Both the position numbers and the translations under genes were made by a program. Shown here one piece after another: positions 8,831-17,458 of a stretch of DNA of 64,000 bases. This DNA comes from GCA-2686265 sp036010965 (GTDB taxonomy: Bacteria; Planctomycetota; UBA1135; GCA-002686595). Under the pieces are notes generated by a model, which saw only the letters and a program-made list of their open reading frames with translations, did no database searches and was not told where the DNA came from. The stretch's first letter is position 1. Each line of letters begins with the position of its first letter. The stretch spans positions 4,811 through 68,810 of the forward strand of contig DASCMO010000068.1 in the NCBI GenBank assembly GCA_036010965.1, given 5' to 3'.

Positions 8831-10479
8831 CAGCCTTCTCCCCCGCCCTGGCTGAAGGCGGCACGTCGCAAAGACTGGCGCTGCAGGGTCTCGATGCTGT
8901 TGCCGTCATCAAACAACAGTGGCCCATCGGACCTGCCTAGCAAAGCCCAGACCCCCGGTAGACTTGTCCGAGCCAGCAGCGCTTGCAGTTCAGGGTGCGA
9001 GACCGTCCAGGTGGAAGCATCGGGGTTCGGCAGAAGCTGGTCGCGCCTGGCATAGAGCACCTGGTTGCGCGAGAAGGGCACACGGAGAGCGAGGACTGGG
9101 GAACCGAAGCCCTCCGCCAGGCTGGCAGCCAGGGCGCGCACCACCGGATCCTGGAGGCCGAAGCCTCCGACGTTGACCGTGACCCAGCCGCCTTGAACCA
9201 GGCGCTCGCGCAGCTCGCGAAAGAACTCAACCGTGCACAGGTGGGAAGGGATCTCGGTCTGGTTGGCGTAGGTATCGAGAACTATCTGGTCGAAGACGGC
9301 GGGGGCCAGCGCGCGCGATGCGGTTCGCGCATCCCAGCCGACGAGGGTCCGGCGGTCGGGCCCCTCTGGTGCCAGTTCCATGTGCCGTCGGCCGAGGGCC
9401 ACGACCTGCGGGTCGATCTCGACTCCGACGCTCTCGAGCCGAGCATCCGGGGGCAGGCAGCCCTCGAGAACGCGCCAGGTGGATCCGGCCCCCAGCCCCA
9501 GCACCAGGACGCGCCAGGTTCCCCGCGCTCCCGACCACCAGGCGGGGGCTGCGAAGAAATCATAATAGTGGCCGCCCCCCATCAGACCGGGGTCCGCTTG
9601 CCACACGGACTGAAAAGAGTCGCGTCCCTCGTTGACCTGCAGCACCCGGCGCGGGGGACTACCTCCCACGGTCTCCACCACTCGCACGATCTGGTAGGGC
9701 GACTGGACCTCTTCCAGGAGGCGCAGGCCCTCGGCCGAGGCCGGCGCCCTGGGCGGGAAAGAAGCCGCGCCAAGGAGCAGGCCAAGCACCAGGCTCAGGC
9801 CACCCACCCCCGCTCCCCGAGGACGACGATCTGAGCAAAGGCACGCCAGGCCCATCAAGGCGAGCAGCACGGCCACCCCGAGGAAAGAAGCTCGCAAGCC
9901 GAATCGGGGGAGCAGCACGTGGGTGGTCCCGAAGGTCCCCAGCAGGCTTCCCAGGGTCCCGACGCACAGCACGCGCCCGCCGGCGGTCCCCGCGTGAAGA
10001 GAACCCCGCACACCGACCAGTTCCACGACCAGGGGACTCACGCAGCCCAGGATGGCTGCGGGCGGCAGGAAGAGCAGCAGTGATGCGGCCAGGCTCCCCC
10101 ACAGGACCAGATCAGCGGCGCGGTCGAGGGTCATGCCAACGGGTACGAAGGATTCCGCGATCACGGGTGCCGCGAGGGGCAGCCAGGCCGTGAACACAGC
10201 ACCGGATAGCAGTACCAGGGCCAGGGAGCGCATGGGGCGTGCACGGGCTGCCAGCCGGGCGCCGATGCCGTAGCCCAGGGCGAGGGCCAGCAGGACGACA
10301 CCGATCACATTGGTCCAGACACCCTGACTCGTCCCGAACCAGGGGGCCAGCAAGCGCACCGCGCTCAACTCGACCACCATGGTCAATGATCCGGCCCAGA
10401 AGGCCACGCTCAAGGGACCCAGCCCGCGCAAGACAGTCTTGCCCGATGCTCCGCGTCCGTTCACGCCCTTGGCCCCCAC
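8830..10479 (-). CDS. Membrane protein fused to a spermidine-synthase-like methyltransferase-fold domain
   Basis: The 549-residue protein has about seven hydrophobic segments in residues 20-245 and then a Rossmann-type domain. Motif VLGLGAGS and the acidic VGVEIDPQVV segment match the nucleotide-binding site of the spermidine synthase family. Family members of this fused type are common, and most have no proven substrate, so aminopropyl transfer is not assured. A serine- and glycine-rich membrane start and ELSAVRLLAPWFGTS are typical of the fused form. It is the fourth gene in the purM-led run. Confidence 0.78.
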   Translation of the reverse strand: MGAKGVNGRGASGKTVLRGLGPLSVAFWAGSLTMVVELSAVRLLAPWFGTSQGVWTNVIGVVLLALALGYGIGARLAARARPMRSLALVLLSGAVFTAWLPLAAPVIAESFVPVGMTLDRAADLVLWGSLAASLLLFLPPAAILGCVSPLVVELVGVRGSLHAGTAGGRVLCVGTLGSLLGTFGTTHVLLPRFGLRASFLGVAVLLALMGLACLCSDRRPRGAGVGGLSLVLGLLLGAASFPPRAPASAEGLRLLEEVQSPYQIVRVVETVGGSPPRRVLQVNEGRDSFQSVWQADPGLMGGGHYYDFFAAPAWWSGARGTWRVLVLGLGAGSTWRVLEGCLPPDARLESVGVEIDPQVVALGRRHMELAPEGPDRRTLVGWDARTASRALAPAVFDQIVLDTYANQTEIPSHLCTVEFFRELRERLVQGGWVTVNVGGFGLQDPVVRALAASLAEGFGSPVLALRVPFSRNQVLYARRDQLLPNPDASTWTVSHPELQALLARTSLPGVWALLGRSDGPLLFDDGNSIETLQRQSLRRAAFSQGGGEG

Positions 10480-10528
10480 TCGTGGCCAGGACGCCCGCGC
10501 TCCCTCGCCCGCCCGTAGCAGGCCATCC

Positions 10529-11833
10529 TTACTCTCCGGCGCTGGGAATGTCGTACACCTTGGCCGCCGTGTAGAGCTTCCCCGGATCGTTTCGCGTGCT
10601 GTAGATGAGCTGCAAGGTCGTGGTGAAGTTGCGAGGCAACAGGTCCTCGCTCTCGGCGCCGTTGCAGATCACCTTCACCGGTCGACTGAGGTCCACCAGG
10701 AGGTCGTTGAAGGACAGGGTGACGGAGGCGATCCCCGAGGCCTCGATGACGACCGTGTTCGACTCCCGGTCGATGCGGGCCACAAGGCGCGCCTCGGTCG
10801 AGCCGTCGTGGGGCGGAATTTCGACCCAGTAGGCCTTGTTGGGAAAGGGGACGCCGGGTCTCAACTGCACCTCGGTCGGGTTGGAGGCCCGAACGGTCCC
10901 CTGAAGCCAGGCCCAGATGTGGGCCGTGGTTCCATCCGGTTGGACGGTGCAGTTCTCAATTCCGGCCGCGACCAGCTGCTCCGCAAAGGCCGAAGCGCGT
11001 TTCCCGCTGCCCGCGAAGAAGGTGGGCAGGTTGCAGAAGTTTTCGACAGCGATGTCCGCCGCATCTCCAGTCCGCCCGATCACGCCGGCAAAGCGATCGG
11101 GGAACATGGACGCGATCGTCATCCCGGCCCCTACCCCCACCCCTCGTCCGGCGATGAAGACCCTGTCATAGTCAATGGCGTAGGTCTGTCTGATGGACTT
11201 GAAGACGCTCAGGAGGATCCCTACCCCTCCCGGGTTGCCTTCGGAACCGATGCCCGTCCAGACCGCGACGTCCTCCGGCATCGGCAAACCGACAAGGATG
11301 GCACCAGCCTTGATCGCCGGGTCGACCAGCCAGCGTTCGATCAGGTGGTCTGTCGGACGCTCATCTTCATCGGGGATGCAGAGGATCAGAGGGTAAGCCT
11401 CGCGCGCGTTGTACTTGGACGGCGCGTGAAGCGCGTACTCAACTGTGAAGTCGGGACCGTAGAAAGGGATCGGATCGGTCTCGATGGAGGTCACCTTGCC
11501 CTTGCGGATGCCGCGCATCTTCGAGTAACCGTAGGACTGCCAGAGTGCCCGCCCCAGGTCCTCGGTCAGGTTCAGGCCCAGGGGATCGAGCCCCCCCGCC
11601 ACGCGCTTCTTGCCCCATTTCTCAAGAGCCTTGCGCAGATCCTCCTCGGCCTCGGTCTGGCCCTTACGGGCCTGCTTCGCGGCAACGCAGTCTGCGATCT
11701 TGGAACCCACCTTTCCGTGCTCGCTTGAGCTCAGGAGCTCCTCGACCGGGTCCGTACGCATGGCGGTGGCCAGGGGCAGCCCACTCAGCAACACGACACA
11801 AAGGATCGAAAGAGTCTTCGGCATGCCTCTCAT
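10529..11833 (-). CDS. Exported alpha/beta-hydrolase-fold protein lacking the catalytic serine
   Basis: A 434-residue exported protein (signal peptide about 1-24) with an alpha/beta-hydrolase core like esterase D or PHB-depolymerase-type proteins. The nucleophile elbow, normally GxSxG after strand 5, reads GRGVG at 229-233, so residue 231 is glycine instead of serine. A histidine in TTAHIWAW fits the usual catalytic position. It is therefore probably a non-catalytic binding protein, unless another residue acts. The ATG overlaps the stop of the upstream gene (ATGA); M4 at 11824 is an alternative start. Confidence 0.75.
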   Translation of the reverse strand: MRGMPKTLSILCVVLLSGLPLATAMRTDPVEELLSSSEHGKVGSKIADCVAAKQARKGQTEAEEDLRKALEKWGKKRVAGGLDPLGLNLTEDLGRALWQSYGYSKMRGIRKGKVTSIETDPIPFYGPDFTVEYALHAPSKYNAREAYPLILCIPDEDERPTDHLIERWLVDPAIKAGAILVGLPMPEDVAVWTGIGSEGNPGGVGILLSVFKSIRQTYAIDYDRVFIAGRGVGVGAGMTIASMFPDRFAGVIGRTGDAADIAVENFCNLPTFFAGSGKRASAFAEQLVAAGIENCTVQPDGTTAHIWAWLQGTVRASNPTEVQLRPGVPFPNKAYWVEIPPHDGSTEARLVARIDRESNTVVIEASGIASVTLSFNDLLVDLSRPVKVICNGAESEDLLPRNFTTTLQLIYSTRNDPGKLYTAAKVYDIPSAGE

Positions 11834-12717
11834 CTATCTGAGCTGGAGGGGTTGGTGACAGAAAGGGTCGGACCGGCGTTGGGCTCTCTATCCGCGCCCG
11901 CCAACATGCTAATCCCCCAGCCTCGCAGGGCCCAGGGGCGGGCCGAGTCCCTTCCCGCGCCGCCCCGAAAGAGTGCACGGGCCCGGTCCAGACGGCCCTG
12001 CGCTAGGGCTCGCTGGCCGAGCACGTCCGCGGCGCTGGAAGAGCCGTTCGCCAGAGCGTGGCCCAGGTCCCGGCGGGCGGCCTCCCAATCGCCGGCACCC
12101 AGGGCCAGCAAGCCTCGGTCGTCGCGCAGGGCGAGGCGTACAGCAGGGTCGCTCTCAAGGGCCAGCTGCTCCTCCAGGATGGCCCTGCCCTCTCCCCCAC
12201 GGCCCAGGCGCCCGAGCACCCGCCCCAGGTTCCCGGCACTCCAGGGGGCCCGAGCACGGCGCTGGAGCGCCTCGGCGAGGCGCAGGGCGCGCAGGGGCTG
12301 AAAGGCGTCCGACAGGACCTGAAAGTGCTCGTAGGCCAGGACCAGGCAACGCGCCAGGGCAGGTCCCTCGGGGACCTCGCCGACGGCGGCGACCAGGGCT
12401 TCGTCGGCCAGGTCACTCGAGTCGAGGGCACGCGCGAACGGCCAGGCTTCCCCGGGCCGCAAGTCGAGCCGATCGGGGGGCGGGACCGCCACGGGCGACC
12501 CGCCAGCCAGGCGATCGAGGTGGAACCGCAGCACGGCAACACGCCGCGGATCCTTGTGAGCTGCCGCCAGATCCTCGAGGCGCAGGGTCGCCGCCGCACG
12601 CTCAGGCCCGCTGGCTACCGGCAGGGCTTCCAGCTCGGCCAGGCCCTCCCAGACCGCGCTCCAGTCCTCGTCCAAAGCCCCGCAGCAGAACACGCAGCAG
12701 AGCAGGGCGCCTATCAC
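11830..12717 (-). CDS. Exported helical-repeat (TPR-like) protein
   Basis: I chose the GTG at 12717, two bases after the purM stop, because the protein then begins with a hydrophobic signal segment rich in cysteine (CCVFCC), possibly a lipoprotein signal. The 295-residue product is a chain of Ala/Leu/Arg-rich helices such as SAGNLGRVLGRLGRGGEG and ALGAGDWEAARRDLGHAL, typical of TPR repeats for protein contacts. No enzyme motif is seen. The longer frame starts at 12795 inside purM and is less likely. It overlaps the next gene by four bases. Confidence 0.7.
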   Translation of the reverse strand: MIGALLCCVFCCGALDEDWSAVWEGLAELEALPVASGPERAAATLRLEDLAAAHKDPRRVAVLRFHLDRLAGGSPVAVPPPDRLDLRPGEAWPFARALDSSDLADEALVAAVGEVPEGPALARCLVLAYEHFQVLSDAFQPLRALRLAEALQRRARAPWSAGNLGRVLGRLGRGGEGRAILEEQLALESDPAVRLALRDDRGLLALGAGDWEAARRDLGHALANGSSSAADVLGQRALAQGRLDRARALFRGGAGRDSARPWALRGWGISMLAGADREPNAGPTLSVTNPSSSDR

Positions 12718-12719
12718 GT

Positions 12720-13760
12720 TCAGGACCAGACGACCGGGCCGGCCCCTGCCCCAACCGTACCGATCAGCGCCGTGCGCTCGCCACGGGCCGTCCACTCCTC
12801 AGCCAGGGCTCCGGCGTCGTCGGCTGCGACGATCGCCACCATCCCGACGCCCATGTTGAAGACCTGGTGGGCTTCGTCGAGATCGATCCCGCCCCTCTCG
12901 CAGAGGAAATTGAAGAGGGCTCCCACCTCCCACGATCCGCGCTCGATCCGAGCGTGCTGGTCTCCGAGCACACGCGGAAGGTTGTCCCGTAATCCGCCTC
13001 CCGTGATGTGGGCCAAGGCATGAATCCGCCCCGCCTCCAGAGCAGGCCAGAGAGGCTCGAGGTACGACCGGTGGGGCGCGAGCAGGGCCTCGCCCACGCT
13101 CCGTCCCGCGAGCTCCGCAGGGCGGTCATCCACGTTCAGTCCCTCACGTTCGAAGAGGATCTTGCGCGCCAGGGAGTATCCGTTTGTGTGCAGCCCGTCG
13201 CTCCCCAGACCGAGCAGCACGTCTCCGGGTCGCACGAGGCTCCCGTCGAGGATGCGTTCGCGCGCGACAGAGCCGACGATGAAGCCCACCAGGTCGAAGT
13301 CGCCCTCGGCGTAGAGACCGGGCATCTCCGCCGTCTCCCCTCCCAGAAGGGCCAGGCCGTTGTCCGAGCAGGCCGCCGCGCACCCGCCGATCAACTCCGA
13401 AACGACAGCGGGCGACAGCTTGCCGGTCCCCACGTAGTCCATGAAGAAGAGGGGGCGCGCTCCTTGCACGAGGATGTCATTGATGCAGTGCTGCACCAGA
13501 TCGCGGCCGACGGTGTCGTAGACCCCGCAGCGCTTGGCCACTTCAAGCTTGGTGCCGACTCCATCAGCGCTGGCCACCAGCACCTGTCCGTCGGCACCCA
13601 CGCGCGCGAGATCGAAGAGGCCTCCGAAGGAGCCCACGTCGCCCACGACGCCCGGAGTGAAGCTGGCGCGAATGGCGGCGCGTGCGCGCGCCAGCGCCTC
13701 GTCCTGGGCGGCGATGTCGACGCCCGCATCACGGTAGCTGAGGGAGGTTTTCTCGGTCAC
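12720..13760 (-). CDS. purM: Phosphoribosylformylglycinamidine cyclo-ligase (AIR synthetase)
   Basis: PurM makes aminoimidazole ribotide from FGAM in purine synthesis. The 346-residue protein shows the N-terminal SYRDAGVDIAAQDEAL motif, ADGVGTKLEVA, VGRDLVQHCINDILVQGA, FMDYVGTGKL, GGETAEMPG and AHITGGGLRDNLPR, all diagnostic. Start is a GTG, 39 bases after the Nudix gene. It leads a run of genes encoding exported proteins with no obvious purine role, so the arrangement looks like convenience of transcription, not pathway grouping. Confidence 0.97.
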   Translation of the reverse strand: MTEKTSLSYRDAGVDIAAQDEALARARAAIRASFTPGVVGDVGSFGGLFDLARVGADGQVLVASADGVGTKLEVAKRCGVYDTVGRDLVQHCINDILVQGARPLFFMDYVGTGKLSPAVVSELIGGCAAACSDNGLALLGGETAEMPGLYAEGDFDLVGFIVGSVARERILDGSLVRPGDVLLGLGSDGLHTNGYSLARKILFEREGLNVDDRPAELAGRSVGEALLAPHRSYLEPLWPALEAGRIHALAHITGGGLRDNLPRVLGDQHARIERGSWEVGALFNFLCERGGIDLDEAHQVFNMGVGMVAIVAADDAGALAEEWTARGERTALIGTVGAGAGPVVWS

Positions 13761-13799
13761 GGGTATGCCCTGGTTCTGGAAGTGGAGCAGGTTGGAGGC

Positions 13800-14336
13800 T
13801 CAGGCTCGGGGTGGCAACTCGTCGTGCAGGTCCCCGCCCGCCATCAGTCGCCTCAAGATACGCGACTCGTTGTCGAACCCCAACTCCAGCGGCAGGTCAT
13901 CGAGGTCAAACCAGGCGGCTTCGGCCGCATCGTGTCCCGGTGTCGGCGCCCCGCCCAGGGAGCGGCATAGGAACACCGCCACGTTGGCCGGCTTGCGGGC
14001 GTCGTCAGGCACATGGATCAGGTCCACCAGCCGCTCCACCTGAACCTCGATGCCCGTCTCCTCGAGCACTTCGCGCACCACGGCTCCAGTAGGGTCCTCG
14101 TCCGCTTCCTGGTAGCCGGCAGGGATCGCCCACTGCCCCTTGAAGGGCTCTATCGCCCGCCGGACGAGGAGCACGGCGCCTCGCGGGTCGAGGACCAGAC
14201 CGGCGGCGGCGCTGGCCGGGTTCTCGTAGAGAACGAAGCGACACTCGGGGCAGCGCGGTCGCTGGCGCCCCCCGACTTCCCGTAGCGCCAGAGGTGCCGC
14301 GCACAGAGGGCAAAAGCGTGCCCGACGCGACCTCAC
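13800..14336 (-). CDS. Nudix hydrolase with N-terminal zinc ribbon
   Basis: A 178-residue hydrolase of nucleoside diphosphates linked to another moiety. Cysteines 9, 12, 29 and 32 form a zinc ribbon, as in NudC-like and some ADP-ribose pyrophosphatases. The Nudix box is GYQEADEDPTGAVVREVLEE with the following TGI. Start codon is GTG. It lies upstream of purM on the same strand with a 39-base gap, and could share its transcript. Substrate cannot be told from sequence. Confidence 0.9.
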   Translation of the reverse strand: MRSRRARFCPLCAAPLALREVGGRQRPRCPECRFVLYENPASAAAGLVLDPRGAVLLVRRAIEPFKGQWAIPAGYQEADEDPTGAVVREVLEETGIEVQVERLVDLIHVPDDARKPANVAVFLCRSLGGAPTPGHDAAEAAWFDLDDLPLELGFDNESRILRRLMAGGDLHDELPPRA

Positions 14337-14454
14337 TCTAGGCTCTCCTCGGGTCGAGGATTTTCCACGTCACCACTGGCAAGCTGCACTTCAAGGCAGC
14401 CTAAACTTAGGCTCTGGACCGGGGCCGGAGCAAACGCCCCGGCCCTGAACCTGC

Positions 14455-15609
14455 ATGAAGCCCATCCTCATCCTAGGCAGCACCGGATCAATCGGCGTCC
14501 AGACCCTTGACCTCGTGCGGACCCAGCGCAGTGCATTCGAGGTCGTGGGGCTCGCTGCCCGCAGTTCCTGGCAGACATTGCTGGAGCAGACGCGCGAGTT
14601 CCGACCGCAAAAAGTGGCCTTGACCGACAGCGACGCTGCCGCGGCCTTGCGGCCCGAGTTGCCGGATGGCGTGGAGCTGTTCTCCGGTCCCGACGCCCTC
14701 GAGCGCATCGCACGCGAGAGCCGCTTCGAAACCTGCGTCCACGGCGTGGTGGGTGCGGCTGGGCTGAGCCCGTCGGTAGCCGTCCTGGAAGCCGGTCGAA
14801 CCCTGGCCCTGGCCAACAAGGAATCCCTGGTGGTCGCCGGGCACTACCTGATGGAACTTGCCCGCGAACGTGGGGCCTCCATCATCCCCGTTGACAGCGA
14901 GCATAGTGCGATCTTCCAGTGCCTGCGGGGTGAGTCCCTGGGTCGCGTCCGCCGCATCCTGCTGACGGCGAGCGGCGGTCCCTTCCGGCAAATCCCAGTA
15001 GAGGACATGGCCGGCGTCACGCCCGAGATGGCCCTTCAACATCCGAACTGGGACATGGGCCCGCGCATCACGATCGGTTCGGCGACGCTCATGAACAAGG
15101 CCCTCGAGGTGATCGAGGTTCATCACCTCTTCGGCCTCGAACGGGATCGCATCGAGGTCGTCATCCACCCCCAGTCCCTCGTGCACTCGATGGTCGAGTT
15201 TGTCGACGGTTCGGTCATGGCCCAGATGAGCCCACCGGACATGCGCGGTCCGATCCACTACGCCCTGCACCATCCTGATCGGCGTCCCGCGGACCTGCGC
15301 GGTTTCGATCTCGAACTCTTCCGACACCTGGACTTCAGCGCGCCCGACCCGCAGCGCTTCCCCGCTCTCGAACTCGGATTCCGGTGCATCCAGGAGGGGT
15401 CCGACGCGGGCAGCGTACTGAACGCCGCGGATGAGGTGACCGTCGCTGCTTTCCTGCAAGACGCCATCCCCTTCCAGGCCATACCGCGCATCAATGCGCG
15501 CGTCCTCGACCAGCGCCCGGGTCTGGATGGATCCCTCGAAGACCTGCTCGAGTCCGACGCGCAGGCGCGCGCCCTGGCCCGCCGGGAAATCGAAGTCCTC
15601 TCCGCCTAA
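14455..15609 (+). CDS. dxr: 1-deoxy-D-xylulose 5-phosphate reductoisomerase
   Basis: Dxr makes 2-C-methylerythritol 4-phosphate, the committed step of the MEP isoprenoid pathway. The 384-residue protein has NADPH motif GSTGSIGVQTLDLV at the N-terminus, NKESLVVAGHYLM, the metal and active-site segment PVDSEHSAIFQCLRG, and NWDMGPRITIGSATLMNKALE. rseP begins ten bases downstream and a UbiA-like prenyltransferase follows, so the operon combines isoprenoid supply, envelope proteolysis and prenyl transfer, a pairing of dxr with rseP that is common in bacteria. Confidence 0.97.
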   Translation: MKPILILGSTGSIGVQTLDLVRTQRSAFEVVGLAARSSWQTLLEQTREFRPQKVALTDSDAAAALRPELPDGVELFSGPDALERIARESRFETCVHGVVGAAGLSPSVAVLEAGRTLALANKESLVVAGHYLMELARERGASIIPVDSEHSAIFQCLRGESLGRVRRILLTASGGPFRQIPVEDMAGVTPEMALQHPNWDMGPRITIGSATLMNKALEVIEVHHLFGLERDRIEVVIHPQSLVHSMVEFVDGSVMAQMSPPDMRGPIHYALHHPDRRPADLRGFDLELFRHLDFSAPDPQRFPALELGFRCIQEGSDAGSVLNAADEVTVAAFLQDAIPFQAIPRINARVLDQRPGLDGSLEDLLESDAQARALARREIEVLSA

Positions 15610-15619
15610 CCGAGATCCG

Positions 15620-17455
15620 ATGCTGCACCAACTCCAGTCCCTCTGGGTCATGATGGAGGTCGTCCTTGGCGTCGGCCTGGTGATCTTTGTCCACGAACTG
15701 GGGCATTTCCTCGCGGCTCGCTGGTGCGGCGTGCGCGTGGAGGTCTTCAGTTTGGGCTTCGGCCCGACGCTGCTCGCGTGGCAGCGGGGCTCAACCCGCT
15801 ACCAGATCGCCGCTGTGCCTCTGGGGGGGTACGTACGCATGGCCGGAGATGGGTCCGATGGCGAGGGCCGCGAGCCCCAACCCGACGAGTTGCAGGCCCA
15901 GTCGGTCGGCGCGCGCTTTCTGATCTTCTCGGGCGGAGTGATCGCCAATGTGATCTTCGGGCTGGTGGTCTTCCCGATCCTGTTCGCCGTGGGTGTGCCC
16001 TTCCACTCGCCCATGCTCGGTATCCCGCCGCCGGGCAGCCCCTCCTGGCACGCCGGCCTCCAGGAGGGCACGCACGTCCTGACGGTCAACGGAAGCGCGG
16101 TCCACGACTTCTCCGACATCCACCTCGAGGTCGCGCTCGCCTCCACCGATCAGTGCGAGATGGAAGTTCGCGAGCCCGGCGCGACGGAGAGCCGGATCGT
16201 GCGCCTGACCCCGGAGTACGACGAGCGCCTGGGGTTCTCCACCATCGGGGTCAGCCGGCCGTCGGACCAGCAGCACCACCTCGAGATCACCCTCGAGAGT
16301 CCCGCGGCCGCGGCCGGCCTGCGTTCCGGTGACCGCCTGCTGTCGGTGGAGGGGGCCATTCCTGGCCGCTCCCTGCGTGCACAGCTGAACGAGATCCTGC
16401 GCCGGCGGGAACCCGTGAACGGACTCTTCGAGCGCGAGGCCTCCACCTTCAAGGCCACCATCGAGCCGCTCCTGGAGCGACTGGGAGACCCCCTCTTCGG
16501 CGTCAGCACTCCCTTCAACCATCTCCTGGACCTACGAGCCACGCCTCTGGTGGCCTCCCTCGACCTGGTAGCCGGAGACCGTTTGCTGAGCATCGACGGA
16601 CGGCCGATCTTCCGTCACGGCGACCTGCTGCATGGCCTCCTGGCAAGCACGGCGGGCGCACGCCTGCTGATCGAGCGTGAGGGCACCCAGCGCGAGCTGC
16701 TCTTGCCCGCCATGACCGAGGGGGAGGCCCTGGCCCTGCGGGGAGACTTGGCTCTGCGCAATGATTTCGAGACGACGCGCCTGACGGTCTCCCTCGGTGG
16801 CGCCGGCGACCAGGCCGGCCTGCTCGATGGCGATCGAGTCCTCAGCATCGACGGCGCCGAGGTCGAGGATTTCGAGGACATCCGGCAGATGGTGGGAGCG
16901 GCAGTCGACGAGCAGCGCTCGATGCTGGTCTCGGTCGAACGCCCGGGGAGCGCGGGCGCCGAGCCCAGCTTTCCGCTCTTCGAGGTGCGGCCCATCCCGG
17001 CCCTGTCGGCGACCTACGGCCTCGCACTCCAGCCTCCGACCTATGTTCTGCAGGCCAAGAATCCCCTCGAAGCCGCGCGCCTGGGGGTGGGCGCCTGCTG
17101 GAAGTTCGTCGAACAGGCGGTCCTGATGCTGAAGGGCATCGCCAGGCGCGACGTGAGCGGAAAGACAGTCGGCGGGATCATCACCATCGGCGTCGCGGCC
17201 CATGACTTCGCCATGGCCGGCGTCGTCAAGCTCTTCTTCTTCCTCTGCATCCTCAGCATGAACCTGGCCTTCCTGAACGTGCTGCCCGTGCCCTTGCTGG
17301 ATGGCGGACACCTGTTGTTCTTGCTGATCGAGAAACTCAAGGGGTCGCCGGTGTCCGAGCGCACCATGAGCTACAGCCATCTCGTGGGTCTGGTCTTCAT
17401 CGTCACCCTGTTCATCTACGTGATCTACAACGACCTGCAGCGCGTTATCAGCTGA
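15620..17455 (+). CDS. rseP: Site-2 metalloprotease RseP with four PDZ-like domains
   Basis: Intramembrane zinc protease, 611 residues when started at the ATG at 15620 (the frame is open from 15494, inside dxr). The active site HELGH is at 25-29 in the first transmembrane helix and the second metal motif is LPVPLLDGGH in the C-terminal half. Usual bacterial homologues are about 430-450 residues with two PDZ domains. Here the segment between the membrane helices is expanded and contains four PDZ-like units, each recognisable by an AGL..GD.ILS..G pattern. The expansion suggests altered substrate gating. Confidence 0.92.
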   Translation: MLHQLQSLWVMMEVVLGVGLVIFVHELGHFLAARWCGVRVEVFSLGFGPTLLAWQRGSTRYQIAAVPLGGYVRMAGDGSDGEGREPQPDELQAQSVGARFLIFSGGVIANVIFGLVVFPILFAVGVPFHSPMLGIPPPGSPSWHAGLQEGTHVLTVNGSAVHDFSDIHLEVALASTDQCEMEVREPGATESRIVRLTPEYDERLGFSTIGVSRPSDQQHHLEITLESPAAAAGLRSGDRLLSVEGAIPGRSLRAQLNEILRRREPVNGLFEREASTFKATIEPLLERLGDPLFGVSTPFNHLLDLRATPLVASLDLVAGDRLLSIDGRPIFRHGDLLHGLLASTAGARLLIEREGTQRELLLPAMTEGEALALRGDLALRNDFETTRLTVSLGGAGDQAGLLDGDRVLSIDGAEVEDFEDIRQMVGAAVDEQRSMLVSVERPGSAGAEPSFPLFEVRPIPALSATYGLALQPPTYVLQAKNPLEAARLGVGACWKFVEQAVLMLKGIARRDVSGKTVGGIITIGVAAHDFAMAGVVKLFFFLCILSMNLAFLNVLPVPLLDGGHLLFLLIEKLKGSPVSERTMSYSHLVGLVFIVTLFIYVIYNDLQRVIS

Positions 17456-17458
17456 GGA

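Noticed and set aside
12058..13023. 321-residue open frame on the plus strand across purM and the repeat protein
   Set aside because: It is antisense to two well supported genes; composition is that of a GC-rich shadow.
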